DNA of 64,000 bases from Favolaschia claudopus (lineage: Eukaryota > Basidiomycota > Agaricomycetes > Agaricales > Mycenaceae). Position numbers and translations under genes: made by a program. This document shows, in pieces, positions 21,301 to 30,967 of this stretch. Position 1 is the stretch's first letter. Every line of letters starts with the position of its first letter. Under the pieces are notes generated by a model that worked only from the letters and a program-made list of their open reading frames with translations, was not told the DNA's origin and did not search any database. The stretch spans positions 248,001 through 312,000 of the forward strand of contig JAWWNJ010000045.1 of assembly GCA_037176885.1 (NCBI GenBank), in the 5' to 3' direction.

Positions 21301-22522
21301 TCAACAAAGGCAGAAAGCTCTGTTGAAAATCCCGCCGAGACCTACCTTGACTCCAAGCATCTTCCAGAAGATACACACCGATGTCATGATAATGGGTGAA
21401 GTCTCGAACAGTCACAGGTATTCCATAGCGGCGAGGGATTCCTTGTCGCGGTATGTTGAAGGCCGGCCGATGAGATCCGAGGATGCCGAGACTATCGGCA
21501 AGTTCTTGCTCGAGGATGTAATCTGTCGTTGGGGATGTCCAGAGTGGATTGTAACTGATAATGCCAAGCAGTTCATTGCCGCGCTAAAATGGTTAAACTC
21601 GAAGTACGGGGTAGTTGGAATTAAAATCTCGGCTTACAATTCCCAGGCGAACGGAACTGTGGAAAGAGGGCACTGGGATATCCGGCAATCATTGTACAAG
21701 GCAACCGGCGGTGATGTTAAGAAATGGTATTGGTTCTTCCCTCAAGTATTATGGGCGGACCGTATAACTGTAAGAAGAGGAATGGGATGTTCTCCATTCT
21801 TCGCAGTGTGCGGCGCTCATCCAATATTACCTTTGGACATCGAGGAAGCAACCTGGTTGGTAGAATACCCAGGCGCGCCAATTTCCACCGCTGAACTAAT
21901 TGGTTTGAGAGCTAAAGCACTCGCCAAGCACTCAGTACATGTGGAGGAAATGCGTGAACGAGTTAGTGAGGAGAAACGGAAGATGGTCAAAAAGTACGAG
22001 GAGGAAAATCGCGGGAAGATAAAAGATTATAACTTCCAACCAGGCGATCTGGTCCTAGTCAGGAATACGACTACTGAGAAGTCGCTGAACAGGAAGATGC
22101 ACCCTCGATACTTAGGACCAATGGTAGTTGTTAGACGTGCCAAAGGCGGCGCATATATATGTTGCGAACTTGACGGTTCAGTCTTCCAGGGCAAAATAGC
22201 TCAATTCCGAGTAATACCTTTTGAACAAAGAGAGAAACTCGAGCTGCCAGGAACCATCCTCGACTTAATCGACTTGTCTCCTCGAAAACTTGACGAACTA
22301 GCTGCGATGAAAGACTCAGATGAATACTCGGGTCAAGACTTGCAGTTCCGCAAGGTTCACATTAAATCAAGAATGGAGTTACAGGAAGAAGACGATGGAG
22401 AAGAACAGGAAGATGAATTCGAGGAGGACCAAGTCGAGGAATTGGACTTAGACGAGATTCGAAAGGAAATCTCGTACGAAAACCAGCCCCGTCGGTCTTC
22501 TCGGAGGAAAGTTCAACCGTGA
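18395..22522 (+). CDS. pol: Pol polyprotein: reverse transcriptase, RNase H, integrase
   Basis: 1,375 codons, uninterrupted, entered by -1 frameshift (no ATG at the frame start). Residues about 131-152 hold a cysteine group (RCGCC...CSTC). RT spans about residues 285-470: the primer grip region shows LPQGWTNS and the catalytic box is YIDD at residues 434-437 in place of the commoner YVDD. RNase H begins at about residue 600, with D607 in LAVDTSW. The integrase zinc domain is H931-x4-H936-x26-C963-x2-C966. The catalytic triad is D996, D1055 and E1090 (D-x58-D-x34-E). A GP-x-V segment (LGPMVVVRRAKGG) follows near residue 1240, then an acidic tail. No chromodomain is seen. All key residues are intact, so the element could be active. 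Confidence 0.95.
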   Translation: MHLQERGEVALKLGFNENKELEIEGYFKPRGLTFDETEIQEAYISASTGSRAMKRDRRAQTLFQEFRQKTRKGKKLEKNKTTKKYGVFTWSTREGPEIEVQGESNIPEKPEEGPRTKTPVEIRKVHSFTQGIRCGCCASADFISPEPCSTCPEEVREEVPKVSVLAGKKYKPVGLKIRPVYTELPEKYRIKREIIGDPLADMPPLNPKPADFVPTGRYTAERKEMIDKQHEGDFLWEEERKLMHDLMMKQEAGFAWDDSERGSFKHEFFPPVEFPVIEHETWVERSIPIPRGQLEEFCKVIKKKLDAGVYEPSNSSYRSKFFGVVKKDGKSIRLVHALEPLNAVTIAHSGVPPATDELADHFAGRACGGCLDLYSGYDHRDIAEGSRDFTTFQTPFGALRLVKLPQGWTNSVPIFHDDVTYILRDEIPHVTIPYIDDVPIRGGGTRYQDKDGKYETIPENPGIRRFIWEHFLNLNRVIQRLKYSGGTFSGMKSILCWDVFAVVGHICSFEGRRPGTDRIGVIVRWGPLEDVSGVRQFLGTTGVLRMFIDGYAKICRPITKLLRNDVEFVWGPEQVAAMNALKEAIKVCPALKPLNYDWDSDIVLAVDTSWMAIGIQIYQHDVIDKLKKYYAKFASITLNQRESRFSQPKRELYGLKRALEAMQYWLLGCRKLVVETDALYIKGMLNNPGMGPNATINRWIEQILMFHFKLKHVRGVTFPPDGLSRRKAQPGDEEWPNTEEGLDQNPSPENHEDWDYNCEQPLDFDEFKDEIDERGGYFQGLEGAASSIDDFEDEITVARTEEKAIQEKVVQTYKAEGLVMPQYIVSVEGGEPLLPDLELKNNPDKREKYVEDHRSGAAIAQDERIEIVKEWLKSPLVRPTGMDNKEFKKFMKFARYFFLSKGGKLYRKGEGSMHKLVVAKEHRMYMMRASHNALGHRGIYATRSQIELRFWWPELERDVTWFCNTCKICQQRQKALLKIPPRPTLTPSIFQKIHTDVMIMGEVSNSHRYSIAARDSLSRYVEGRPMRSEDAETIGKFLLEDVICRWGCPEWIVTDNAKQFIAALKWLNSKYGVVGIKISAYNSQANGTVERGHWDIRQSLYKATGGDVKKWYWFFPQVLWADRITVRRGMGCSPFFAVCGAHPILPLDIEEATWLVEYPGAPISTAELIGLRAKALAKHSVHVEEMRERVSEEKRKMVKKYEEENRGKIKDYNFQPGDLVLVRNTTTEKSLNRKMHPRYLGPMVVVRRAKGGAYICCELDGSVFQGKIAQFRVIPFEQREKLELPGTILDLIDLSPRKLDELAAMKDSDEYSGQDLQFRKVHIKSRMELQEEDDGEEQEDEFEEDQVEELDLDEIRKEISYENQPRRSSRRKVQP

Positions 22523-22946
22523 GATGACTTAGCGGAAATTGCCGAAGTTGGCTCGAACGCAAGGTACCGCGGTAAAGACATATATTGCATAGGGGCATAA
22601 GGGCATAAGGAAGTAAAACAGAGGTGAAGGAGTGTGCGTATCACGAGTTGGACGTATCAAAGAGGATAGGACTGCTCGGGGAGATCAAATAAAGACAGTA
22701 ATAGGAGTTGGGCGAAGGGTTTGCATAGGTGAACTCGAAGCGCGTCTAAAATAAATTACTGGCAAAAAGCAAGGTGATGACGAGATGTGTCACAATGAGG
22801 ACAATGAACAGTCTGGGAAGTACGGCGATGGGTGCGATTGGAGGATTCGATGCTAATTCAAAAGAGCTAGAATCAGCTGAAAATCGCAGGAAAAGCTAAA
22901 CCCTAAATAAGAGACGAACTTTGGGTTCCGAGGACGTTCGAGGATC
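22523..22946 (+). other. Spacer between pol stop and antisense gene C
   Basis: Purine-rich sequence with no open frame of note. Sense pol and antisense gene C converge here, so both transcripts probably end or overlap in this stretch. Confidence 0.5.
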
Positions 22947-24420
22947 TCAAGTCGAGGGGGCTTTGGCGGAGCGGTCGTGTTGAAGGTCAAGAACTCGTTT
23001 GAGCTCATCGACGAGGAGCTGTCGGTGATTGAGGGTGTATCGAAGTTGCGAGTTGGCAAATCCAATCCGGCTCCGGAGGTCCGCCTCCTGTAGTCGAAGG
23101 GATCCAAGGTTATCATCGGAGGAGCTGGCTTCAACGAGCTTAGAAGCTTCGGCAACAGTTTTCTGGATTGCTTCGCTGTTAGTGGCGAGCTCGGTCGCTA
23201 CAATAATAATTAGACGCGACTTAAATATATAAGAGCTAAATAAACGCACCGGAATACTGCTCTGCGGAATCCTCATAGGCAAAGTTGGACGGCCGCGATC
23301 GTTTACGGGGTGGTGGGACCGGGAAGTCCTCGTGAACGGGTCCAGATACTGAGTCGGGGTCAGTACGGGCAAGAACAGCCATGGCCTTGAGATAAGGGGG
23401 AGCCCTTCGGTCAAAACCCTTCATTCTTAAAAATGAGAGGCGTACCGAGGAAGGGCGCGCACTACTCGACTGAGAGGCACGCTGTCCCGACGAATTAATC
23501 GAGCAAATTGCCCGAGGATTTTCAGAGTTTGGAGAGGGTTGCTCACATGAGGACGCTCGTCCAAAGACTGAGTCGAGCGAGAACCAGGCGCGGTAGCCTC
23601 AACCTGGAAAGCGCGAAGAGCATCGCAGAGTTGGTCAATAACCTCGAGTCGAGAGGCAAGACCTAGGTACATACCGGCTCAGTATCGACAATCATAACAT
23701 CGTCGAGCTCACCGGTAGGGAGAGGCAGTTCGGAATCATCGAAGGGAGAATCGTTGGGATCCTCAACGGTTGCCTTAGATTTCTTCGCCTTTGCCTGAAT
23801 TATTAGACAAAAACGCGACTAGAATGAATTCGGAACTCACCTTCCCCTTGCCTTTGCCTTTCTTAGAGGACTTAGCCTCTAATTCCTCAGCGACAGCGCG
23901 CGCTTCCTCGAGCTCAGTACGATGAGCTTGTTGACTAGAGGTTGTACCGGAACGAAGACGGTCGCGTTCGTACTTGATGCGAGCGCAGAGGTCGACGATG
24001 ACGGGGTAGCGGCCACCGATGGCACCATTGGGATTGGTAGCGGACTGGTGATAGCTGTTCTTGACGGCGAAGTAGGTGTCGTAGAGCGGTTTTTCCTTGG
24101 CTATCTCAGGAAGGAGAGCCGACATACCATCCTAAAAATAAGGAATCGTGGAATCAGCAACAATGCGAGTTCTAGGAATTAAGCAAACGCACCAACAGGA
24201 CGGTTTGCTGGTCCAGGAAGGCGCGCTGCTTGGTACGATCGGGGTAACGAGTCGCGGCAACCTTGTCCCCAATAGAAATAAGGGTTTCATATTGAGCAGT
24301 GGTGAGGTGAGCGCGAATAGAAGGAGACATTGTTAATGCTACTAGAGAGGGGTAGTCGTCGAAGAGACTGGTGAATGGTCGAAAGAACTCGAACTCTTTA
24401 TAGGACGGAGCGGGCGTCAT
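22947..24420 (-). CDS. Antisense cargo gene C, hypothetical protein of about 430 residues
   Basis: Start ATG at 24420. Exons read as 24420-24193, 24131-23841, 23794-23675, about 23603-23443, 23424-23273 and about 23219-22947, with the stop at 22949-22947. Most junctions have clean GT-AG borders (GTGCGT...TTTTTAG, GTGAGT...TTCAG, GTATGT...TTCCAG, GTGCGT...TTGTAG). The junction near 23440 implies a 20-nt gap, too short for an intron, so that part may be misread. The protein has a helical start, a Lys/Gly run (KKGKGKGK) ending exon 2, a basic patch PPRKRSRPS that could be a nuclear signal, and a C-terminal probable coiled coil (about 80 residues). I recognise no family. It lies antisense inside the retrotransposon, next to genes A and B in the same orientation. 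Confidence 0.6.
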
Positions 24421-24445
24421 ACGTGTTAACTGAGGACAGTTAAAT

Positions 24446-24461
24446 TTTATGAAATGGGGAG
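24446..24461 (+). other. Internal copy of the polypurine tract
   Basis: TTTATGAAATGGGGAG here is identical over 16 bases to the tract at 29523-29538 directly before the 3' LTR, and is followed by GGGG. It lies between the start of gene C and the end of gene B. It could act as a central-type PPT or mark the old end of a shorter element. Confidence 0.65.
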
Positions 24462-24944
24462 GGGACTAGTAAATCGCGTCAAAGTCAGGCGGGACTTCAT
24501 TGGTCATTCCCTAGACACGTAAGAAGACGTGGCACGAAGCCTATGGATACAGAGTCGAGATTCGACTCGCGCGTAATTACTGGGTTCCTGAAAAACGTGA
24601 CCGCGATCAAAAGTCACGAGATTTCCTTGCCTACGCGGAAGAATATACCGCCTAAGGGAAGAAAAACGTGATACATCAAGGATCTCGCGTGACTTAAAAC
24701 CAGGACACGCAATCTGGACATCGGTTGTCGTAGATTTACACGCGGAAAGGAATCCGATTGAACTAAGAAGACAGAATTGGCGCGGCTCGATCATAAAAAG
24801 TCACGACAAAGTCACGAGAGATCGACTAAGTCATGACTTCGATCGGACTTCACACGTCAGTCTTGTCATAACAAGTTCAATAAGGAAATTCCGTCGCGCG
24901 ACGTAAATTTAAGGTGTATCGTGTACTAAAGGAAAAGTACAGGA
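24462..24944. other. Spacer between antisense genes B and C
   Basis: No gene-like frame. GTCACGA/GTCATGA motifs recur near 24617, 24799, 24811 and 24832. It would include the promoter of gene C on the minus strand; no clear TATA is seen. Confidence 0.4.
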
Positions 24945-25610
24945 CTACATAGGTGCAGGAACAATGGAGGCTTGGAACATAATCGCCTGTTTCTCTACCA
25001 AAGTAAAATCAAAGTCAGGATGATCAACATGATCAACGAGGAACTGAACAGCCCAAGGGTCGGAAATTAAGGATAAGTGTCCTACAAATCCGTCGCGGCG
25101 AAAGTTCTTAGCCTTAGGGTTGGCTGCCTGGTCGAACGCCATGAAAGCTTGAAGAGCGTTGGCGTAGAACTGGATAAGGCCCTCCTCACGGTCTGAATTG
25201 AAATTACTGTTAGCTCAACTCGAGAAACAGTCAAAGGAAGACGCACTAGGGCCGCAGAAATTATGAAGGAATTTCTCGCGTTCCATCTTGATGTGGCATA
25301 GGAATTCGGAGCGTTCTGCAAAGGGGCAGATGTTCCCAGTGTTCTTGCACTCGAGACATGGTTTGCCCCAGCCTTCGTTGTGACAAGCGAATTTGAAGCC
25401 ACGGCAATTCGCGCACTTCTCAAAGAACTGGAGAAATGTTAGTCTTGACACGCTGAAGAATCCTCTGGAAGAACGTACGCCATCGAGTGCGAGCGGCTTC
25501 ATGTAACTCAAGAAGTTTGGGGCGCGTTTATAAGCAGCAGGATGGGCCACAGGCCAGCAACCAGGCGAAGAAGTAGCGTCGAAGATGTTGGGCGTATTGG
25601 GGGTGATCAT
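24945..25610 (-). CDS. Antisense cargo gene B, small Zn2Cys6-type zinc-cluster protein (186 aa)
   Basis: Three exons, 25610-25479, 25427-25247 and 25192-24945, add up to 187 codons with the stop. Introns are GTACGT...CTCCAG and GTGCGT...ATTCAG. Residues 49-78 give C-x2-C-x6-C-x8-C-x2-C-x6-C, with a Pro just before the fourth cysteine (GKPCLEC). This is the spacing of the fungal Zn(II)2Cys6 binuclear cluster, which in Gal4-type factors binds DNA through two zinc ions. Basic residues between the first cysteines are fewer than in classical activators. The remainder is helical and has no known domain. The frame is intact across all exons. Role unknown: the DNA-binding idea rests on the cluster alone, and a structural zinc role is equally possible. 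Confidence 0.7.
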
Positions 25611-26064
25611 GAAGGATTACAAGCCTAAGGAAAATCAAGTCGAGACAAAACTTAAATATGAGTGATCGTGTGAATCTTTTCTCAAAGGAGTACTCGGAAC
25701 AATTGGACCGGTTGCTCCCTTGATGGGTCAAACGTCATCGATAATCAAACACGCGAGTTGGCGCGCTGATTATCTTGAGCGGCTAAAATTGACTTAAGAT
25801 AATCTCGATCTCACACTTTAAGTTTGCAGGCAATACCGTGTATTGTTCGGCCTGCGCGAACGCGCGTACAGAATACTATGGAAATTAACTACGGGATGTT
25901 TTCATCGTAGCAAGCAGCGGTGTATGTAAAAAGAAAATTTTGGCGCGATAAGTGCGCGCGACGGACGGCAGTAGATATTCATAAAAATTCTACTAAGACG
26001 CGTTAAAGAAAGGAAATGATAGGAGGAAAATCGAGACTTACGCGAAAAATTCATCAACGCGCGA
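25611..26064. other. Spacer between antisense genes A and B
   Basis: AT-rich with GCGCG-rich patches and no coding frame. It should hold the minus-strand promoter of gene B and the terminator of gene A. I see no distinct motif. Confidence 0.4.
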
Positions 26065-29042
26065 CTAAGCTTCGTCGTCCCTCCTACCCTTGTTCCTGCG
26101 AGGCGAAATACGAATAGGATCGCGAGAAGAACTGGCGCCAGGGTCAGAGACGGGACCCTGCGCGCGACGATGAGCCTGGAGAGATTCTTCAGCAGCGAGA
26201 GCTAAGCCCACGACATCCTCCTCGTCGTCTTCGACGTTGATTGGAGAACGTTGTCTGGAGACCTCGGCCTCTGGCGCAAGAAGGTTAACACCTTCTCCCC
26301 AGGCACGCATCACCGCCTCGCGACTCTCATCCGATAGGTCCTCGAGCCCCGGCACGTTCTCTGGGCCGTATGCGGTTATGTTCTCGCGAAGGCGAGCTCC
26401 AACATTTGACCCGAGGGAAATCACCAAAGCGCGCGCCTTGAGGAAGGGCTGACGAAGGCCCTCGTAAATCTCGAACGCGTCCGAAAATGCGTCGATCTCC
26501 GAGTTTACGCCTGAAAATGGGGTCAGTAACGACAAATAAGGAAGTTATAAAGAAATAACATACGGTTCATCGATAATCTGGAATACGGCTCGAGAGCGCG
26601 AGCCAAACCTTTCTGCTCCTTAGCGGTGAAGCTATGGTTGCAGTGCGAGCCATGCTTCTTAGCGCAATTGGAACAACGGGCAAACATCCCGTGTTCGCAA
26701 TCGTCGCGGGAACTCTGAAGGCAGGGCAGACAGGCACCGTTGAGCTAAAAAGACAATTAAAGTTAGCGCGAGTGGAAAAACGATTAAGTCGAGCGTTTTA
26801 CCAAAATATTATCGGACTTGGCCAAAGTCAGGACGTTCGACAGTTTTTCAACCTTGATCGGCTCGGCGTCGGCAGGAAGAACAGGACCTGTATTGCCAGT
26901 GCGATGAACGCGCGAGGACGGAGGGAAAAACGTCTCCGGGTTGTTGGCGATGAGTTTGCCATCCGAGAGGACCACGGTTTCTTCAAGAACGGCGGTGGAC
27001 TTGCCGCGTCCCTTTTTAGAAGGAGACGGGGTGGAAGTGTTACCGCGAGCCGACGTTTTCTGGCGTTTTTGAGGACGTTCATTATCGGAGAGCTCGTCTT
27101 CACCATCGGAGGACTCGAGATCGGCTGGCGAGGGTGAACAAGCTCCTGCGGGGACTTCAGGGAAGTCCAAATCAATGTCGATGGACTCAGCGCGATCGCG
27201 CGAGGACATGTTGATTGTGGGACGCTAAGGACAATTTAGATTAGATAAAGGATCTAATCGGAAGCGGGATCTACAGAATTACTCACGGTTGAAGTCGGCG
27301 GGGCGGCGCGTTTCTTCGGGTTAAGAGGAGTATCATCCTGTGGTGGAGGGACCTCGGTCTCAACCGGAGGAAGAGAAACTTGACGCGGAGGAACCGCGGG
27401 CTTCTAAGAAAAGAAAACATGAGTAAAAAGGAAATGAGGGCGTTCAAAGGAAGACTGACCTTCAGAATCGACTTGGGATTCGTCACAGCGGAACCAGGAC
27501 GAGCAAGGGCAGGAACGACCACGATAACGGGGGGTTGAGGCGTCTTCAACAAGAGAGGGTCCTCCTCGATGGGTTCGTGGTCGGAGACGGGCGAATCAGA
27601 GGGAAGAAAAAGAGGTTCCTTCTCCTTGGCCCGGAGGAGCTCATCTCTCTGTATTTTAAGATTCATCGCGATGGTCGCGGGCGACGGCGGCTCGGACTGA
27701 ACGGACGAGTGGCGAGACCGGGTCTTGTCGCGCTTCGTAACAGAAGGCGGAGGGCTGGGTGGCTTAACCTCGCGCTGAGCCTCTCGACAATGGAACACCC
27801 AGGCATCCACGATAGGGTCGCCATGTTCCTTTAGAGTCTGCAATGGGAAAGGCTCGCGACTATAGCCAAACTTCTCGGTAGGGAACCGGAAGCCCACGGG
27901 CAAGAACTCTGTCATCTACGAGGAAAAGAAGGATTAGAAAAGGGGAAGACTTGGGGAAGAAGTTGCAGAAAGAGACATACCTCGACTGGACGATTCTTGA
28001 AGCAATACTTCCACCAATACGGGCGGCGATCCTCGGGGACGGCGTCTATGAGAGAAAACATAGTATTGATGAAGCGACGAGTGAACACCGACTCTCGGAT
28101 GACGTGCTCGGTAATATTGAGCTATAGCAATACTTGAGTCAAGGGTCGAAAGTAGAAAGGGGGGGCCTAGGCTTACGAAGTCATCACCAGCCCTGTCGAG
28201 TACTTTGACAACGCGAGGCAAGTCGGCCTCAGCAACGGGAACGTTCGAGGCACGAAGCGGGATGAGTTCGTCGTGCAGGAGACATAAGTTGTCCAAATTT
28301 TCGGTCTTGGCCTCGACAAGAAGATTGTGCTCGGCAGGAGTGAGCAAGGGATCTTCGACGTGGTGGTCGCGATAATGATCAAAGGAATTGGCGAACTGGA
28401 AGTTCATCGGGAGAGGTTCTTCCTGAAATAAAGTATTAGATCGAGACAGGGTAAAGAGATTAAAAACGGTACTCACCTTGAGCCACGGGCGCTCCTTGTC
28501 GTCACGAATAAAGGCGGGGAGCAGGAACTTGGACTCGATAGGGAGAGTCACGAGCTTGTTTCGACGGGCAATCTCGACAACCTGCGCGATCCCACATAAG
28601 ACTCGACGCAAGAGAGGCGTCAATGGAATGGAGTCGAAGTGCTTCTGACGGAAGTGGGTCTAGAAAAAGGGAAGATAAGCACCCTTTGAAAGAGAAAAAG
28701 GAAACGTATAGGACGCACCAGGATGGGGCGGACTTGATCGATAATGAACTGCAAGAAAACGGGGCTGGATCGAAGGATACGGCTGCGATCCTTGATAAGA
28801 CCTATAAACCGAACGACGATGGGGTGTTCAAGAAAAACGAGGGCTTTGCGGTCGTCCGGAGACAGGCGAAGGAATTGGTCTGCCTCGAGAGAGTGAAGGG
28901 GATAATAGGGAGATTTTGGCGGCAGTTTTACGTGCTCTTCAGTGATTGGGAAGGGTGCTGAGCTAGCGCCGTAAGACGGCGGAAGGCCATATTTAACGCG
29001 CGCGAGGTCGCGGACGGCGGGGAAGTCGTCGGTGAAGTTCAT
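26065..29042 (-). CDS. Antisense cargo gene A, nine-exon zinc-cluster protein (838 aa)
   Basis: Exons: 29042-28719, 28659-28477, 28422-28177, 28121-27981, 27915-27460, 27403-27287, 27224-26802, 26744-26564 and 26510-26065. The sum is 839 codons including the stop. All introns are GT-AG, 50-64 nt, and seven of eight are in phase 0. The first 300 residues look folded (for example RRPYWWKYCFKNRPVE). A long Ser/Pro-rich disordered part with basic patches (RPQKRQKT, KKGRGK) follows and could carry nuclear signals. Residues 635-665 form C-x2-C-x7-C-x7-C-x2-C-x7-C, a near match to the Zn2Cys6 spacing and parallel to the cluster in gene B. An acidic segment and basic end (RRNKGRRDDEA) close it. No family recognised. 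The gene starts about 500 bp inside the 3' LTR and runs against pol. An intact frame through nine exons argues that it is functional or very recently acquired. Confidence 0.75.
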
Positions 29043-29522
29043 AGTGGGGGTTGGAAAGAGAAAAGAATGGGGAAGTTGTCCTTAGTTGCGCAGCCAATAC
29101 AGTCGCGCACGGACCATCTCCCACGGAAATGATAAGCTCTAAGAAGTCTTGAGCCCAGATTCTCTCTGAATTGACGCAGCTTCTTCGAAGCCGCGACAAA
29201 TGAATATGTCGAGGAAATTCCAAAACTGGCCTAGAATTGGGCAAAATCAGCAAAGGGGCGTGGCTAACACGTGAACACTAGTCATATCAATGACCACAAG
29301 AGCAGAGGTGGCTCTTAAGTAGGCTTGCCTTGAGAGAGGACCGTCCCGCGCTGAAAATTAAGGAATTGGGATTAGCCGAGGCGAGGGTTACCATAAAAGT
29401 AACTAGATCAAAGTGAATTTTGGTTCCGCTCGGGTGACCTCAGGAGTGTCGGCAGTGACGTAAACAGGATTACGCCTCGAGATTGGAATAACGCGCGTGC
29501 AAAATCGAGCGGGGACGCTCGA
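29043..29522. other. Region between gene A start and the polypurine tract
   Basis: About 480 bp without a supported gene. It must contain the minus-strand promoter of gene A unless the 3' LTR drives it. No TATA box is obvious. Confidence 0.4.
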
Positions 29523-29527
29523 GATTT

Positions 29528-29539
29528 ATGAAATGGGGA
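29528..29539 (+). other. Polypurine tract (PPT)
   Basis: GAAATGGGGAGA ends directly at the first base of the 3' LTR. It is purine-only except one T, as expected for the primer of plus-strand DNA synthesis. Confidence 0.85.
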
Positions 29540-30967
29540 GATGATAGGCCTGGGATGAAAACACCCCGTGTTTTCTCAATTTTTGAACATGTTTAATATT
29601 ATATAACGCGTGTTTGAACTAAGAGGAATATAGGAACATCTCTTGGAATATATCTCGGAGGGTTAAAGCGTGCCCGCGCTGTTAACTAAATGATGCAAGG
29701 AAAGCTAGACTTGTCTACGACTTATGATTATCCAGAAATGGGTACTCGTACACGGTAGTCAAGGATAACAATCCCTCTTCTAAGTCCAACCATTCTACCA
29801 ATTGAATTGGGACCTAAGGGGACATCAAGGAACATGGGATAACATTGGAGGAATACTTAGGCAGCGCGCCTAGGCCAAGATCAAGGGATTCGAGTCGCGG
29901 AACGACGAACCAAGGGAAACCGAGTAGCGGCAGAAGGATTGCCGAAGATGCCGAAGAGCGGATCATCATAGGATCAATGATCTTGAAGAGATTTCTCTAC
30001 TCAAGACGAATTAGAAGTTCTGGCAAGGACCGGAAGGACCTTACCTCGAGGCGAGGCACGTAGCAGGAACATTCGTATCCTCGAAAGGCTAGCCGCGATG
30101 AGTGGGATAGAAGCCAGTATCGAGTCAAGGATCGAGAGGATCCATCACGCACATGTGACCATCACGAGGGATCGACGCGATAAATGCGATAGTGACTCCT
30201 CGTGTACTTACACGTTACTCGCGCGTGCAACCACGACACACAGGCGTGACTTAACAGCCTCGTCTGCTAAATAAGGACAATACACGTACCAGGACACGTA
30301 GGTAGATACCCAATTGAGATGTAAATATTTATTCGAGCGTAGTATATAAAGCCTGTAAATTATTAGCTGGGCTCCAGTGGATTGCTCCCTCCTTGATTGT
30401 CCGTGTAAGCTATCAGCCGCACGTTCAGTAAAGAGTGTTCACATCCAGTGGGACAACCCAGGGAACTTAACTAGTTTTCTGTTTTGTTTTCAATCTATAA
30501 ATTGGACTTGTGATTTGATCAGAGATTTGTTAAACGCGTGAACTAAGTGAATTTGAACGGGAACCATACGCGTGAAACGGAATTCTGAGACAAGGGAAAC
30601 GCGAGTACAAGGGATTAAGCGCGACTTAACAGTCAAGTGCCATATTCCAACGGATTGAAAGGAAACTTGAACAAGATAAATTACCTAGACTCCTACAACC
30701 AACCGACATTGCGAAAGACTAAGTCCTGAGTTCGAGAGGCTCAAATAGGATCGAGTCGCGCCAACTCAAAGCAAGTTTAATCGAGTCAAGACACCTTGAA
30801 TTGTATAACATATATCCTCGGATTGAGGAATATAGTCAGATTGCCACAGTAGATACGTTACTGGAACCCCGACTCGCACGCGAAGCTGAAGTTGTGTGGA
30901 TTTTGTTTGAAGGGATTTATTATCTCTACGAATAAAGTTATACAGTAAACCAATAGCAAGCGTTTCA
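29540..30967 (+). repeat. 3' LTR (1,428 bp)
   Basis: Matches the 5' LTR throughout. TATATAAA lies at 30343-30350 and AATAAA at 30931-30936. Compared with the 5' copy I count about five substitutions plus several one- or two-base length differences, all in homopolymers (for example five versus seven T near 29578). Confidence 0.95.

Larger units (their letters stand above)
13659..30967 (+). mobile_element. Full-length Ty3/Gypsy LTR retrotransposon with antisense gene cargo (17.3 kb)
   Basis: The element has two near-identical LTRs, a primer binding site, gag, protease and pol, a polypurine tract, and about 6.1 kb of spliced genes on the opposite strand between pol and the 3' LTR. The domain order PR-RT-RNaseH-IN and the IN module place it in Ty3/Gypsy. 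No chromodomain is visible after integrase; a GP-x-V module and an acidic tail are present instead. The LTRs differ by about five substitutions and several one-base homopolymer indels, so the insertion is recent. The flanks give only a weak 4-bp target duplication (CCGG on the left, CCGT on the right). Both flanks are consistent with insertion at the splice donor of the minus-strand pseudogene at 11657-13658. Typical fungal Ty3 elements are 5-8 kb, so this one is about twice the usual size because of the cargo. Confidence 0.93.
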
